Shown: positions 54,105-63,454, counted from the first letter of the stretch. The stretch is 64,000 bases of DNA from Curtobacterium sp. SGAir0471 (GCF_005490985.1 NZ_CP027869.1:310001-374000); one strand, 5' to 3'. Translations and numbers: made by a program. Notes: generated by a model from the letters alone, not told the origin.

Positions 54105-55124
54105 TCAGCGACGGCGGGGTGCGCCCGTCGATCCGCGCACCACGAGCTGCGGCACGAGGTCGACCGGGCGGAGCGCGTGCCCCTCGGACGGCAGGAGCAG
54201 TTCCACGCAGCGGCGACCGAGCTCCGGGAAGTCGACCTCCACCGTGGTCAGCGGTGGCCAGAGGTGCTTTGCCTCGGGGATGTCGTCGTAGCCGACCACG
54301 GACAGGTCGCCCGGCACGTCGAGGCCGTAGGAGCGCGCCGCGTGCATGACCCCGAGCGCCATCGCGTCGTTCGAGCAGAAGATCGCCGTGCAGTCCCGGT
54401 ACCGCAGGAGTTCGCGGCCGGCGTGGTAGCCGAAGTCCGCGGTCCAGTCCCCCAGGATCGGCGGGACGACGGGCATGTCCCGGTCGGACATCTCGCGCAG
54501 GAACCCCTGCATCCGGGCCTCGGCCTCGATCCAGTCCTGCGGCCCCGCCAGGTGCCGTACGTACTCGTGCCCGAGGTCGAGCAGGTGCGCGGTCGCCAGC
54601 CGGGCGCCCTCCATCTGGTCGATGAAGAGCGTCGAGCGCTCGTCGCCGCCGCTCGTGCGGAGCGCCACGTAGGGCGTCCGCATGCCGAGCTCCTCGATGA
54701 GGTCGAACACGCGCTGCTGCGGGGCGATGACGATGATGCCGTCGACGTCCTGGTCGAGCAGGTGCCCGAGGCCGTCGCGGACCGCCTCGTCGGTGGCGGC
54801 GGCGATGTTCGCGGTCGTGACCGAGTAGCCGCGCGTGACGGCGGCGTCCTCGATCGCCTGCATCGTCGCGGCCGGACCGTAGTGCGAGCGCTGCGCGGTG
54901 AGCACGCCGATCGTGTGCGTCCGGCTGGTGACGAGGGCGCGCGCAGCCCGGTTCGGCCGGTACTGCAGCTGCTCCATCGCGGCGAGCACGCGGTCCTTCG
55001 TCTCGGCACGGATCGCGTCCGAGTTGTTGAGCACGCGCGACACCGTCTGGTGCGAGACGCCGGCGACCCGCGCGACGTCGCGGATGCTGGGCGAGCGCGG
55101 TTGCTGTGTCCGCGGTGACGCCAT
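54105..55124 (-). CDS. LacI family transcriptional regulator
   Basis: A 339-residue regulator. The N-terminal helix-turn-helix and hinge (about 12-65) are [26 protein letters not shown] and [14 protein letters not shown]. The rest is a periplasmic-binding-type sugar domain with [24 protein letters not shown] and [14 protein letters not shown] 55122-55124. Divergent from nothing close but adjacent to the sugar ABC operon. The two matching operators (53835-53850 and 55160-55175) imply it represses both the transporter and itself, with a monosaccharide as inducer (inference). Confidence 0.88.
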   Translation of the reverse strand: MASPRTQQPRSPSIRDVARVAGVSHQTVSRVLNNSDAIRAETKDRVLAAMEQLQYRPNRAARALVTSRTHTIGVLTAQRSHYGPAATMQAIEDAAVTRGYSVTTANIAAATDEAVRDGLGHLLDQDVDGIIVIAPQQRVFDLIEELGMRTPYVALRTSGGDERSTLFIDQMEGARLATAHLLDLGHEYVRHLAGPQDWIEAEARMQGFLREMSDRDMPVVPPILGDWTADFGYHAGRELLRYRDCTAIFCSNDAMALGVMHAARSYGLDVPGDLSVVGYDDIPEAKHLWPPLTTVEVDFPELGRRCVELLLPSEGHALRPVDLVPQLVVRGSTGAPRRR

Positions 55125-55159
55125 CGTTGCTCTCTCCCGCCCGGGGTCGTGGCACCTCG

Positions 55160-55175
55160 ATGTGCACGTTCACAT
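55160..55175. promoter_or_regulatory. LacI-type operator, autoregulatory
   Basis: ATGTGCACGTTCACAT, nearly identical to 53835-53850. It lies 36 bases before the LacI start. A reverse -10-like CATAAT is at 55189-55194, so it overlaps the early transcribed region as in the ABC promoter. Confidence 0.7.
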
Positions 55176-55278
55176 CCCGAGCCAGATCATTATGCACGGC
55201 AGTCGGCTGCGCGCCAGCCGGAGGGTGTCCCTCGGACCGGGGCTGCGCGGCGTTGCCACACGCACCTACGATTCGGCT

Positions 55279-57036
55279 GTGCATCCTCAGAACGAGGCGG
55301 ACCCGACCGCCCCCGCTGCCGCCGCCACGGTCCGCGGCGCCACGACGCCGCGCGACGCCCGGGCGCCGCGCCGGCCCTTGAACCACCGCACCGTGCCGCG
55401 TGCCCTGCGGGGGCGGTCCATCGTCGCGGCGATCGCCGCCGTGGCCGCGCTCGTCGGCGCGGTCCTGCTGCCGACCACCGCGACCGCCGCCTCGACCGAC
55501 GGGCGCCTCGTCGGTCAGGTCTTCCTCGAGGACGAAGGCATGGCCCCGCCTGCGACGATCGACGTGGTCGACGCGAGCGGGTACGTCGTCACGTCGGTCG
55601 ACCAGGCGGCGCACGGTTCGTTCGTCGCGACGGTGCCGGCGGGCACCTACTGGTTGTCGCTGCGGGATCCCTCCGACGAACAGAAGTTCGTAGCGCAGTC
55701 CTGGTACCCGGACGCCCCGACGCAGCGCGAGGCGACGAAGGTCGTCGTGGGCGCGGGGCAGACCGTCCGGCTCGGGGCCTTCACCGCGCACCACCCCGGC
55801 ATCGTCGTCGGCGAGTGGAAGTACCCGGCGGGCACCTCCCACCCTGACGTCTTCGGCGTCGTCACCGCGTGGCGCCTCGACGAGCACGGCGGCCGCCCCG
55901 TCCTGGTGAGCGGCACCGACATCGACCAGCAGTCCGACGAGTCGTGGACGATCACCGGGCTCGTCGCCGGGCGGTACGTCCTGCGGTTCAGCGCACTCGA
56001 CGGCAGCTGGGCGACGAGCTGGTGGGCCGGCTCGCGCTGGGCGACCGACCCCGCGGCCGCGACGCCGCTGACCGTCCGACCCGGACAGTTCGACACCGGC
56101 ATGGTGATCGACCTGCAGGAGCCCGTCCGCGACGTCACCCGCATCGACGGCGGGAACCGGTACGACGTCTCGGCGGCGGTCGCCGAGCGGATCCCCGGCA
56201 CCGGCGGCACGGTCTACGTCGCCAACGGCGAGAACTTCCCCGACGCGCTGACGGCCGGACCGGTCGCCGCGCACGACCACGCGCCGCTCCTGCTCGTCAC
56301 CCCGACCGCGATCCCCGACGTCGTGCGCCGGGCGATCGTCGCCCGTGCTCCCGCCCGCATCGTCGTCGTCGGCGGACCGCCGTCGGTCTCCGCCGACGTG
56401 TTCACGCAGCTGCAGGGCCTCGCGCCCGACGTCCGTCGGGTGTCCGGAGCGGACCGGTACGCGGTCGCCCGGCAGCTCGCGACCGACACGTGGGGTGCCA
56501 GCGGTGCGTCGAGCATGTACCTAGCGAACGGCACCGGTTTCGCGGACGCGCTCTCCGCGGGGGCCGCGGCCGCGTACGACGACGTCCCGCTGATGATCAC
56601 GCCGGGCAAGTGGACGGCCGACCCCGCCGCGGCTGCGGTCCGGCGATCGCTCGGCGTCGAGTCGGTCTGGGCCGTCGGCGGCGCGATCTCGCTGAGCGAC
56701 GCAGTGGCGCACGACGTGGCCGGCGACAAGTGGTCCGGTCGCTACGAGGGCGCGACCCGCTTCGACGTGTCGGCGAACCTGTCGTGGGACGTCTTCGCAC
56801 CGTTCGGCGGCTACAGCGACACGGTCTACGTCGCGGTGGGCACGAAGTTCCCGGACGCGCTGTCCGGCACGCCGCTCGCCGCGGTCTCCGGCTCGCCGCT
56901 CGTCATCGTGAAGCCCGGCTGCATCCCCGAGGACACCCTGGACTTCATCGACTCGTTCGGGGCGAACCACGTCGTGCTGCTCGGCGGACCGGCATCGCTC
57001 GACGGCAACGTCGCGGCACTCCGGTCCTGCGGCTGA
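55279..57036 (+). CDS. Secreted cell-wall-binding repeat 2 (CWB2) protein
   Basis: A 585-residue secreted protein. A basic N-region, GRSIVAAIAAVAALVGAVLL and an AxA-like cut before STDGRLVGQ form a signal peptide. Residues about 70-270 look like Ig/carboxypeptidase-regulatory-like beta modules (GSFVATVPAGTYWLSLRDP; GLVAGRYVLRFSA). The C-terminal 300 residues are three CWB2 repeats, with the signature RxxGxxRYxxxxxxA...VYVANGENFPDAL, repeated at MYLANGTGFADAL and VYVAVGTKFPDAL. The GTG start is six bases after TACGAT and is probably leaderless. It likely anchors to wall polymer; enzymatic function not seen. Confidence 0.8.
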   Translation: MHPQNEADPTAPAAAATVRGATTPRDARAPRRPLNHRTVPRALRGRSIVAAIAAVAALVGAVLLPTTATAASTDGRLVGQVFLEDEGMAPPATIDVVDASGYVVTSVDQAAHGSFVATVPAGTYWLSLRDPSDEQKFVAQSWYPDAPTQREATKVVVGAGQTVRLGAFTAHHPGIVVGEWKYPAGTSHPDVFGVVTAWRLDEHGGRPVLVSGTDIDQQSDESWTITGLVAGRYVLRFSALDGSWATSWWAGSRWATDPAAATPLTVRPGQFDTGMVIDLQEPVRDVTRIDGGNRYDVSAAVAERIPGTGGTVYVANGENFPDALTAGPVAAHDHAPLLLVTPTAIPDVVRRAIVARAPARIVVVGGPPSVSADVFTQLQGLAPDVRRVSGADRYAVARQLATDTWGASGASSMYLANGTGFADALSAGAAAAYDDVPLMITPGKWTADPAAAAVRRSLGVESVWAVGGAISLSDAVAHDVAGDKWSGRYEGATRFDVSANLSWDVFAPFGGYSDTVYVAVGTKFPDALSGTPLAAVSGSPLVIVKPGCIPEDTLDFIDSFGANHVVLLGGPASLDGNVAALRSCG

Positions 57037-57052
57037 GCGGATCCCGCGGTCG

Positions 57053-57119
57053 GCGCGGCTGAGCGGATCCCGCTCAGCCGCGCACGGGCCCGTCACCCCG
57101 TCCGGGGTGACGGGCCCGT
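57053..57119. terminator. Tandem hairpins between the CWB2 and CorA genes
   Basis: Two perfect stems: GCGCGGCTGAGCG/CGCTCAGCCGCGC (57053-57083, loop GATCC), and ACGGGCCCGTCACCCC/GGGGTGACGGGCCCGT (57084-57119, loop GTCC). The genes converge, so each hairpin may end one of them. Confidence 0.8.
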
Positions 57120-57143
57120 CGTCGATCCCCGCGCCGCGAGGGA

Positions 57144-58235
57144 TCAGAGCCAGTTGCGCTTCCGGAACACGAGCCAGAGGATCCCCGCCAGGGCGAGCAT
57201 CGCCACGATCGCGACCGGGTACCCGTACTCCCAGTGCAGCTCCGGCATGTGGTCGAAGTTCATGCCGTAGACGCCCGCGATGAGCCCCGGCGCGAACAGG
57301 ATCGCCGCCCACGAGGAGATCTTCTTGACCTCCTCGCCCTGACGGTGTGCGGCCCGCGCCAACTGCCGGCTCTCCTCGCCCTGCGCCAGCGACGCGCTCG
57401 TCATCCGGCGCATCGCCTCGTTCTGCTCCTGCGTGACGAGGGTCGAGTGCAGCGTCAGGGCGTTCTCGAGCAGCGCCCGGAACGAGTCCACGCGCTCGGT
57501 CACCCGCAGGGCGTGGTCGAGCACGTTGCGCAGCCGGTGCTGCACCTCGTCGTCGACGCCGTACTTCTCGGCGCCCCGGAGCAGCCCGCGCACCATCGCC
57601 GGCACCGGGGCCGTGGCGCGCTGGAACCCGAGCACCTCGCTGAGCAGCTGGTAGATGCGCTTGGAGACGCCGGGGTCGACCTGGCCGGCGAAGAGCTGGT
57701 CCTCGATCGCGTCGACCTGGTCCTGGATGACCTCGACCACCGGGGCGTAGCCGTCCACGATCTCGTCGAGCACGGCCGCCGTGACGGCCTCGGACCCCAT
57801 CGCGAGGAACTCCGGGTCCGCCTCGACCCGGCAGCGCACGGCGGCGAGGTCGGGCTCCTCGGCGTGCCGGACGCTCACCACGAACTGCCGTCCGACGAAC
57901 AGGTGCACCTCGCCGAACTCGACCTCGTTCGTGTCCGCGCGGTGCCGTGCGGGGCGGAGCACCAGGAAGAGCGTGTCGCCGTACCGCTCGAGCTTGGCGC
58001 GCTGGTGTCCCTTGCGGGCGTCCTCGACGGCGTTCTCGTGCAGGTCGAACTCGGCGGCGACCGCCTCGAGCTCGGCGTCGTCGGGGCGCAGCAGTCCGAT
58101 CCACGCGAGCGCGCCGTCGTCCGCCGTGACCGCATGTCGATCCGCAGCCGTGTAGGGATCCGCGACGGAGCGCAGGGTCGCGGGGCCGGGGACACGTCGT
58201 CCTCTGATGTAGACGGCGTCGTCGATGCGTGCCAT
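57144..58235 (-). CDS. corA: CorA family magnesium/cobalt transporter
   Basis: A 363-residue divalent-cation channel. Long soluble N-terminal domain, a helical stalk (about 180-300), then two C-terminal membrane helices with the YGMNFDHMPEL signature just after the first and WEYGYPVAIVAMLALAGILWLVF as the second. ATG 58233-58235 follows GAGGAGCA. A pentamer in the plasma membrane that imports Mg2+ or Co2+. The 258-bp region upstream (58236-58493) shows no obvious M-box or other structure. Confidence 0.9.
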   Translation of the reverse strand: MARIDDAVYIRGRRVPGPATLRSVADPYTAADRHAVTADDGALAWIGLLRPDDAELEAVAAEFDLHENAVEDARKGHQRAKLERYGDTLFLVLRPARHRADTNEVEFGEVHLFVGRQFVVSVRHAEEPDLAAVRCRVEADPEFLAMGSEAVTAAVLDEIVDGYAPVVEVIQDQVDAIEDQLFAGQVDPGVSKRIYQLLSEVLGFQRATAPVPAMVRGLLRGAEKYGVDDEVQHRLRNVLDHALRVTERVDSFRALLENALTLHSTLVTQEQNEAMRRMTSASLAQGEESRQLARAAHRQGEEVKKISSWAAILFAPGLIAGVYGMNFDHMPELHWEYGYPVAIVAMLALAGILWLVFRKRNWL

Positions 58236-58493
58236 GTCGTGCTCCTCGTGCTCGGGAGCAGGCAGGCGCGATGCTCCTCGACGGAGCAGGGCGTGCACGG
58301 GCGCCGGCGGGACCGGGGCGCTGGCGTGCGTCAGCGAACGGGCAGGGTGACGACCGGGGCGGTCACGCGGCCCGATCGAGGATGGTCACCCGACATCGCG
58401 CCTCACCTGCCCTTCCGGTCGTCCGTGGTCGCCGGGGCGCGACCAGCGGGCCACGTTACCCGGTGACGGGACGTGCGTCGAGTGAGCGGTCGC

Positions 58494-59036
58494 TCAGCGG
58501 GTGACGCGCAGCCCCTGCTGCTCGAGCTCGGCGAGCTGCCAGCCGAGCCACGGGCTCCACGCGAACGGTGCGGCGGCGACCGACGCCCGCAGTTCGTCCT
58601 CGGAGACCCAGGCGACCTCGGCGACCTCGTCGTCCGCGGGGGCCGGGACGTCGTCGGTCACGGCACGGAACACCGGGCAGACCTCGTTCTCGACGATGCC
58701 CGACGCGTCGACCGCGCGGTACCGGAAGTCGGGCAGCACGAGCTCGACGTCGCGGACCGTGATGCCGAGCTCGCGGGATGCCCGGCGGGCGACGGCGTCC
58801 TCGAACGCCTCGTCCGGACCGGGGTGCCCGCAGAACGTGTTCGTCCACACCCCCGGCCACGTCTTCTTCGACAGGGCGCGCCGGGTCACGAGGACCTTGC
58901 CCTCGGCGTTGCGCACGTGGCACGAGAACGCGAGGTGGAGCGGGGTGTCCTCGGTGTGCACCGCGAACTTCTCGGCGGTGCCGATCGGAGTGCGGTCTTC
59001 GGCGAGCAGGACGACGGATTCCGGGAAAGTGTTCAT
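58494..59036 (-). CDS. idi: Isopentenyl-diphosphate delta-isomerase, type 1
   Basis: A 180-residue Nudix-fold enzyme that interconverts IPP and DMAPP. TNTFCGHPGPDE holds the catalytic Cys, and VENEVCPVFRA the catalytic Glu. Residues about 30-150 form the Nudix-like domain. ATG 59034-59036. It is divergent from crtE across only 21 bp, linking it to carotenoid synthesis. Confidence 0.92.
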   Translation of the reverse strand: MNTFPESVVLLAEDRTPIGTAEKFAVHTEDTPLHLAFSCHVRNAEGKVLVTRRALSKKTWPGVWTNTFCGHPGPDEAFEDAVARRASRELGITVRDVELVLPDFRYRAVDASGIVENEVCPVFRAVTDDVPAPADDEVAEVAWVSEDELRASVAAAPFAWSPWLGWQLAELEQQGLRVTR

Positions 59037-59057
59037 CTGCCCCGATAGGTTAGGCCA

Positions 59058-60116
59058 ATGAGCGAGGAAGCGGCCACCGTGGCGCAGATCGACCTCGCAC
59101 TGGTCGACGACTGCATCGAGCGCTTCTTCGCGGTGTCGTCGGCCCGTGCGCGTCGGTTCGGCAGACCGTCCGAGGAACTCTGGCGGGTGCTCCGTCGAGC
59201 GAGCATGGGCGGCAAGCGCTTCCGTCCGCGCATGGTCCTGACCGCGTACGCCGGGCTCGGCGGCACGGACGCCCACGCCGCCGCGAACGTCGCAGCGGCG
59301 TACGAGCTGCTGCACACCGCGCTGGTCGTGCACGACGACGTCATCGACCGCGACTGGTCGCGCCGTGGGGAGCCGAACGTCGCCGGCTCCTTCCGCGACA
59401 CCGGCACCACGGGTGGCCTGGCGCTGCCCACCGCCGAGCACCGCGGGGTCAGCGCAGCGGTCATCGCGGGCGACCTCGCGCTCGCCGCGACGACCCGCTT
59501 CATCGAGGCGTCCGGTGTCACCGGTGACCGTCGCGCCAGGCTGCTCGAGATCCTCGACGACGCGGTCTTCGCGAGCGCCGCCGGCGAGATGACCGACGTC
59601 GACCTCGCGCTCGGCGTGATGCCGACCGTCGACGAGGTGCTCGCCATGGAACGGGCGAAGACGAGCGTCTACTCCTTCGAGGCCCCGCTGCAGTCCGGCG
59701 CCGTGCTCGCCGGTGCGCCCGAGTCCGTGGTCGAGGCCCTCGGTGCCTTCGGCCGCGAGATCGGCATCGCGTACCAGATCGTCGACGACCTGCTCGGGGT
59801 CTACGGCGACGAGACCGTGACCGGCAAGTCGGTGCTCGGCGACCTCCGCGAGGGCAAGCGCACCATGCTCATCGCCTATGCCGCGACCACCGACTGCTGG
59901 GACGACATCGCGCCGTACCTCGGCGACCCCGACCTGACCGAGGACCGCGCGGCCGAGCTCCGTGCGACCCTGGAGACCTGCGGCGCGAAGTCCGCGGCGG
60001 AGTCCCGGATCGCCGAGCACGCCGCCCTCGCCCGCGCCGAGCTCGCGGCCCTGCCCTACGAGCTCGCCGAACGACTGGAGCACCTGGTGTCCGAACTGCT
60101 GGAGCGCGTGCGGTGA
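59058..60116 (+). CDS. crtE: Geranylgeranyl (or longer) diphosphate synthase
   Basis: A 352-residue polyprenyl synthase. First Asp-rich motif HDDVIDRDW (about residue 94), second VDDLLGVYGDE (about 241). GGKRFRPRMVLTAY is the substrate-binding block. Start ATG six bases after TAGGTT. It condenses IPP units onto DMAPP to give the C20 precursor for phytoene. First gene of the crtE-B-I-Ye-Yf-Eb operon, overlapping crtB by four bases. Confidence 0.9.
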   Translation: MSEEAATVAQIDLALVDDCIERFFAVSSARARRFGRPSEELWRVLRRASMGGKRFRPRMVLTAYAGLGGTDAHAAANVAAAYELLHTALVVHDDVIDRDWSRRGEPNVAGSFRDTGTTGGLALPTAEHRGVSAAVIAGDLALAATTRFIEASGVTGDRRARLLEILDDAVFASAAGEMTDVDLALGVMPTVDEVLAMERAKTSVYSFEAPLQSGAVLAGAPESVVEALGAFGREIGIAYQIVDDLLGVYGDETVTGKSVLGDLREGKRTMLIAYAATTDCWDDIAPYLGDPDLTEDRAAELRATLETCGAKSAAESRIAEHAALARAELAALPYELAERLEHLVSELLERVR

Positions 60117-61030
60117 CCCAGACCGCACCACCGCGTCTGCCCCTCTACGACGCGACGGCCGAGGCCGCCTCCGGGGTCGTCATCGAGCGCTACTCCACCT
60201 CGTTCGGGCTGGCGAGCCGGCTCCTCACCAAGGACACCCGCGAGCACATCCGCAACGTGTACGCCCTGGTCCGCGTGGCCGACGAGGTCGTCGACGGCCC
60301 GGCGACCGAGGCCGGGCTCGACCACGACCTGGCCCGGACGGTCCTGGACGAGCTCGAGGCCGACACCGAGCGTGCGATGCGCCTCGGCTTCTCGGTGAAC
60401 CCCGTCGTGCACGCCTTCGCCCGCACGGCACGCACGACCGGTTTCGGGCCGGAGCTCACGAAGCCGTTCTTCGCGTCGATGCGCATGGACCTCGAGCAGA
60501 CGGAGCACGACCAGGAGTCGTTCGACCGGTACGTGTACGGCTCCGCCGAGGTCGTCGGCCTGATGTGCCTCCGTGCCTTCGTGTACCGCGCCGGCCGACC
60601 GACCTTCGACGACGCCGTGCTCGTGGACGGGGCGCGGGCGCTCGGAGCGGCCTTCCAGAAGGTGAACTTCCTGCGGGACCTGCACGCCGACTTCGAGGTG
60701 CTCGGCCGCTCGTACTTCCCGGGCGTCGACGTCCGCACCTTCGACGAGGCCACGAAGGACCGCCTGGTCGCCGACGTCCAGGCGGACCTCGACCGCGCCG
60801 CGCGCACCGTCCCGCTGCTCCCGGTCGACGCCCGCAAGGCCGTCGGGCTCGCGCACGCGCTGTTCCAGGAGCTCAACGACCGCATCGCCGCCTGCCCGGC
60901 GGACCGTCTGGTGACGACGCGCGTGCGCGTCCCGAACCCGGTGAAGGCGCAGCTCGCCGCACGCGTGCTCGCGGGGCGCGCCCCGCTGCCGTCCCGCGCG
61001 GCCCACCACCGGTCCGGAGGCCGTGCATGA
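60113..61030 (+). CDS. crtB: Phytoene synthase
   Basis: A 305-residue squalene/phytoene synthase-family enzyme. YSTSFGLASRLL, VRVADEVVDG and the second Asp-rich-like motif AFQKVNFLRDLHADFEVLGRSYFP are present. It joins two GGPP to phytoene. GTG start in the crtE stop. Overlaps crtI by four bases (ATGA). Confidence 0.92.
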   Translation: MTQTAPPRLPLYDATAEAASGVVIERYSTSFGLASRLLTKDTREHIRNVYALVRVADEVVDGPATEAGLDHDLARTVLDELEADTERAMRLGFSVNPVVHAFARTARTTGFGPELTKPFFASMRMDLEQTEHDQESFDRYVYGSAEVVGLMCLRAFVYRAGRPTFDDAVLVDGARALGAAFQKVNFLRDLHADFEVLGRSYFPGVDVRTFDEATKDRLVADVQADLDRAARTVPLLPVDARKAVGLAHALFQELNDRIAACPADRLVTTRVRVPNPVKAQLAARVLAGRAPLPSRAAHHRSGGRA

Positions 61031-62661
61031 CCCCGCCCCGCGCCTCCCGTCCGTCCGCACCCGCGTCGCGGCGCGCGGTGCCGGCCCGGCGTGCCGTCAT
61101 CGTCGGCGGCGGCATCAGCGGACTCGCGTCCGCCGCGCTGCTCGCCCGCGACGGCTACGCCGTCACCGTGCTCGAGCAGCGCGACCAGCTCGGCGGCCGA
61201 GCCGGGTCGTGGGAACGGGACGGCTTCCGGTTCGACACCGGACCGTCGTGGTACCTCATGCCCGAGGTCTTCGACCACTTCTTCCAGCTGCTCGACACCA
61301 CGGCCGAGGCCGAGATGGACCTGGTGCGGCTCGACCCGGGGTACCGCGTGTACAGCGAGGGTGACGACGAGCCCATCGACCTGCGCGCCGACCGCGAGGC
61401 GAACATCGCGCTGTTCGAGTCGGTCGAGCCCGGTGCCGGCGAGCGACTGCGGAAGTACCTCGACTCCGCCGAGGACACCTACGCGATGGCGGTCCGCCGG
61501 TTCCTCTACACGACCTTCGCGGACCTGACGAAGCTCGCCGCCCCGGACGTGCTCCGACGCCTGCCGAAGCTCGCCCGCCTCCTGCTGCAGCCGCTGTCGA
61601 CGTTCGCGTCGAAGGCCGTCCGCGACCGCCGGCTCTGGCAGGTCCTCGGGTACCCGGCGGTGTTCCTCGGCACGAGCCCGTACGCCGCGCCGAGCATGTA
61701 CCACCTGATGAGCCACCTCGACCTGGCGGACGGCGTGCTCTACCCGAAGGGCGGCATCACCGAGGTCATCGCGGCCGTCGAGCGGGTCGCCCGCCGCGAG
61801 GGTGCGACGATCACGACCGGTGCGTCCGTCGAGCGGATCGTGGTCGAGGACGGGCACGTGACGGGCGTCGTCCACCGCGACGCGTCCGGGACGGAGCACA
61901 CCGTGCCCGCCGACCTCGTGGTGAGCGCCGCGGACCTGCACCACACCGAGCTGCACCTGCTCGACGCGGAGCACCGGACGTACCCGGAGCCGCACTGGCG
62001 GAAGCGCGACCCTGGGCCGAGCGCCGTGCTCGTCTACCTCGGCGTCGACGGCCCCGTGCCCGGGCTGCTGCACCACACGCTCGTGTTCACCGCCGACTGG
62101 GAGGCGAACTTCGGCGCCATCTTCGGCAAGGACCGGCACGTGCCGGACCCGGCGTCGATCTACGTCTGCGCGCCCTCGCTCACCGACGACACCGTCGCGC
62201 CCGAGGGGTCGAGCAACCTGTTCGTCCTGGTGCCGCTGCCCGCCGACCTGTCCATCGGCAAGGGCGGGATCGACGGCGCCGGCGACGCCGAGGTCGAGCG
62301 GATCGCCGACCGCGCGATCGACGTCATCGCCGGGCGCTCCGGGGTGCCCGACCTGCGCGACCGCATCCGCGTCCGCCGGACGATCGGCCCGCAGGACTTC
62401 GCCGACGACTACAACGCGTGGAGCGGCTCGATGCTGGGGCCCGCGCACACGCTGGCGCAGAGCGCGTTCTTCCGCGAGAAGAACGTCTCCGCCAAGGTCC
62501 AGGGGCTGTACTACGCGGGCGCGTCGACCACGCCGGGCATCGGTCTGCCGATGTGCCTGATCAGCGCCGAGGTGCTGCTCAAGCGCATCCACGGCGACAC
62601 CTCGACCGAGCCGCTGCCGACGCCGCTGCCGGCGCGGTCGACCGCTCCGGCCGCGGGCTGA
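61027..62661 (+). CDS. crtI: Phytoene desaturase
   Basis: A 544-residue FAD desaturase converting phytoene to lycopene. The dinucleotide motif AVIVGGGISGLASAALLARDG (about 24-44) is followed by RAGSWERDGFRFDTGPSWYLMPE. The C-terminal carotenoid signature is YYAGASTTPGIGLPMCLISAEVLLKR. The N-terminal extension [15 protein letters not shown] is encoded by half of the dispersed GGAGGCGCG palindrome (61037-61055), so a repeat arm has been absorbed. ATG 61027. Confidence 0.93.
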   Translation: MTPPRASRPSAPASRRAVPARRAVIVGGGISGLASAALLARDGYAVTVLEQRDQLGGRAGSWERDGFRFDTGPSWYLMPEVFDHFFQLLDTTAEAEMDLVRLDPGYRVYSEGDDEPIDLRADREANIALFESVEPGAGERLRKYLDSAEDTYAMAVRRFLYTTFADLTKLAAPDVLRRLPKLARLLLQPLSTFASKAVRDRRLWQVLGYPAVFLGTSPYAAPSMYHLMSHLDLADGVLYPKGGITEVIAAVERVARREGATITTGASVERIVVEDGHVTGVVHRDASGTEHTVPADLVVSAADLHHTELHLLDAEHRTYPEPHWRKRDPGPSAVLVYLGVDGPVPGLLHHTLVFTADWEANFGAIFGKDRHVPDPASIYVCAPSLTDDTVAPEGSSNLFVLVPLPADLSIGKGGIDGAGDAEVERIADRAIDVIAGRSGVPDLRDRIRVRRTIGPQDFADDYNAWSGSMLGPAHTLAQSAFFREKNVSAKVQGLYYAGASTTPGIGLPMCLISAEVLLKRIHGDTSTEPLPTPLPARSTAPAAG

Positions 62662-63041
62662 TGCCGGGGGCGTACCTCGCCGGACTCCTCGTGTCGATCG
62701 CCGGCATCGCGGTGCTCGACGCCCGGTACCGGTTGTTCTTCTGGCGGAGCCCGCTCCGAGCGGCCGCGGTGATGGCGATCGGCCTCGTGTTCTTCCTCGT
62801 GTGGGACGTCGCGGGCGTGCACCTCGGCGTCTTCTTCATCGGGCGGAACGACCTGCTCACGGGCGTCCTGCTCGCGCCCGAGGTCCCGTTGGAGGAGGTC
62901 TTCTTCCTCGTGCTCCTGTGCTGGACGACGATGGACCTGTTCGGTGCCCTGCGTCCGGTCGTGGCCAGGCGGCTCGACCGCGCCGGATCGCCGGACCCTG
63001 CCGGGTCGTCGGACCGTGTCGACGAGGAGGCGCGCTCGTGA
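62661..63041 (+). CDS. crtYe: Lycopene cyclase subunit, CrtYe-like
   Basis: A 126-residue membrane protein with three hydrophobic segments and the cyclase-domain motif LAPEVPLEEVFFLVLLCWTTMDL. It is one half of the heterodimeric CarR-type cyclase used for C50 carotenoids. The start overlaps the crtI stop by one base, and the stop overlaps the next gene. Ring type (beta, gamma or epsilon) is not determinable here. Confidence 0.8.
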   Translation: MPGAYLAGLLVSIAGIAVLDARYRLFFWRSPLRAAAVMAIGLVFFLVWDVAGVHLGVFFIGRNDLLTGVLLAPEVPLEEVFFLVLLCWTTMDLFGALRPVVARRLDRAGSPDPAGSSDRVDEEARS

Positions 63042-63454
63042 CCGGGACGACCACGTACGCCCTGCTCGCGGTGCCGTTCCTGGCGTCCGCCGCGCTCGTC
63101 GCCGTGGCGGCCGGGGTGGTCGCGGCCCGACGCCGTGGTGCTGGGCGACGGCGTACCGGCATCGTCGGCGGTGTCGTGAGTGCCGTGGTGGTCGGCGTCG
63201 TGCTGCTCGTGATGACGGGCGTCTTCAACAACGTGATCGTGGGACTCGGCATCGTGGCGTACGACGACGCGCTGATCTCCGGCGCCCGGATCGGGCTGTT
63301 CCCCGTCGAGGACCTCGCGTACTCGATCGGCGCCGTCCTGCTGCTGCCGAGCTGCTGGGTGCTGCTCGAGCGGCCGCGCGCGCGACGCGACGGACGGGCG
63401 GTACGGTCGGAACGGCCGACCCAGCCACCCCGTCGACCGGAGGAGACCCCGTGA
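63038..63454 (+). CDS. crtYf: Lycopene cyclase subunit, CrtYf-like
   Basis: A 138-residue membrane protein, partner of the preceding gene. YALLAVPFLASAALVAV and VVSAVVVGVVLLVMTGVFNN are membrane helices, and IGLFPVEDLAYSIGAVLLLPS contains the PxEdxxxx motif of the second cyclase half. GTG start, four-base overlap with both neighbours. Confidence 0.78.
   Translation: MTGTTTYALLAVPFLASAALVAVAAGVVAARRRGAGRRRTGIVGGVVSAVVVGVVLLVMTGVFNNVIVGLGIVAYDDALISGARIGLFPVEDLAYSIGAVLLLPSCWVLLERPRARRDGRAVRSERPTQPPRRPEETP

Noticed and set aside
58236..58493. M-box magnesium riboswitch before corA
   Set aside because: No recognisable conserved M-box elements in this 258-bp gap.
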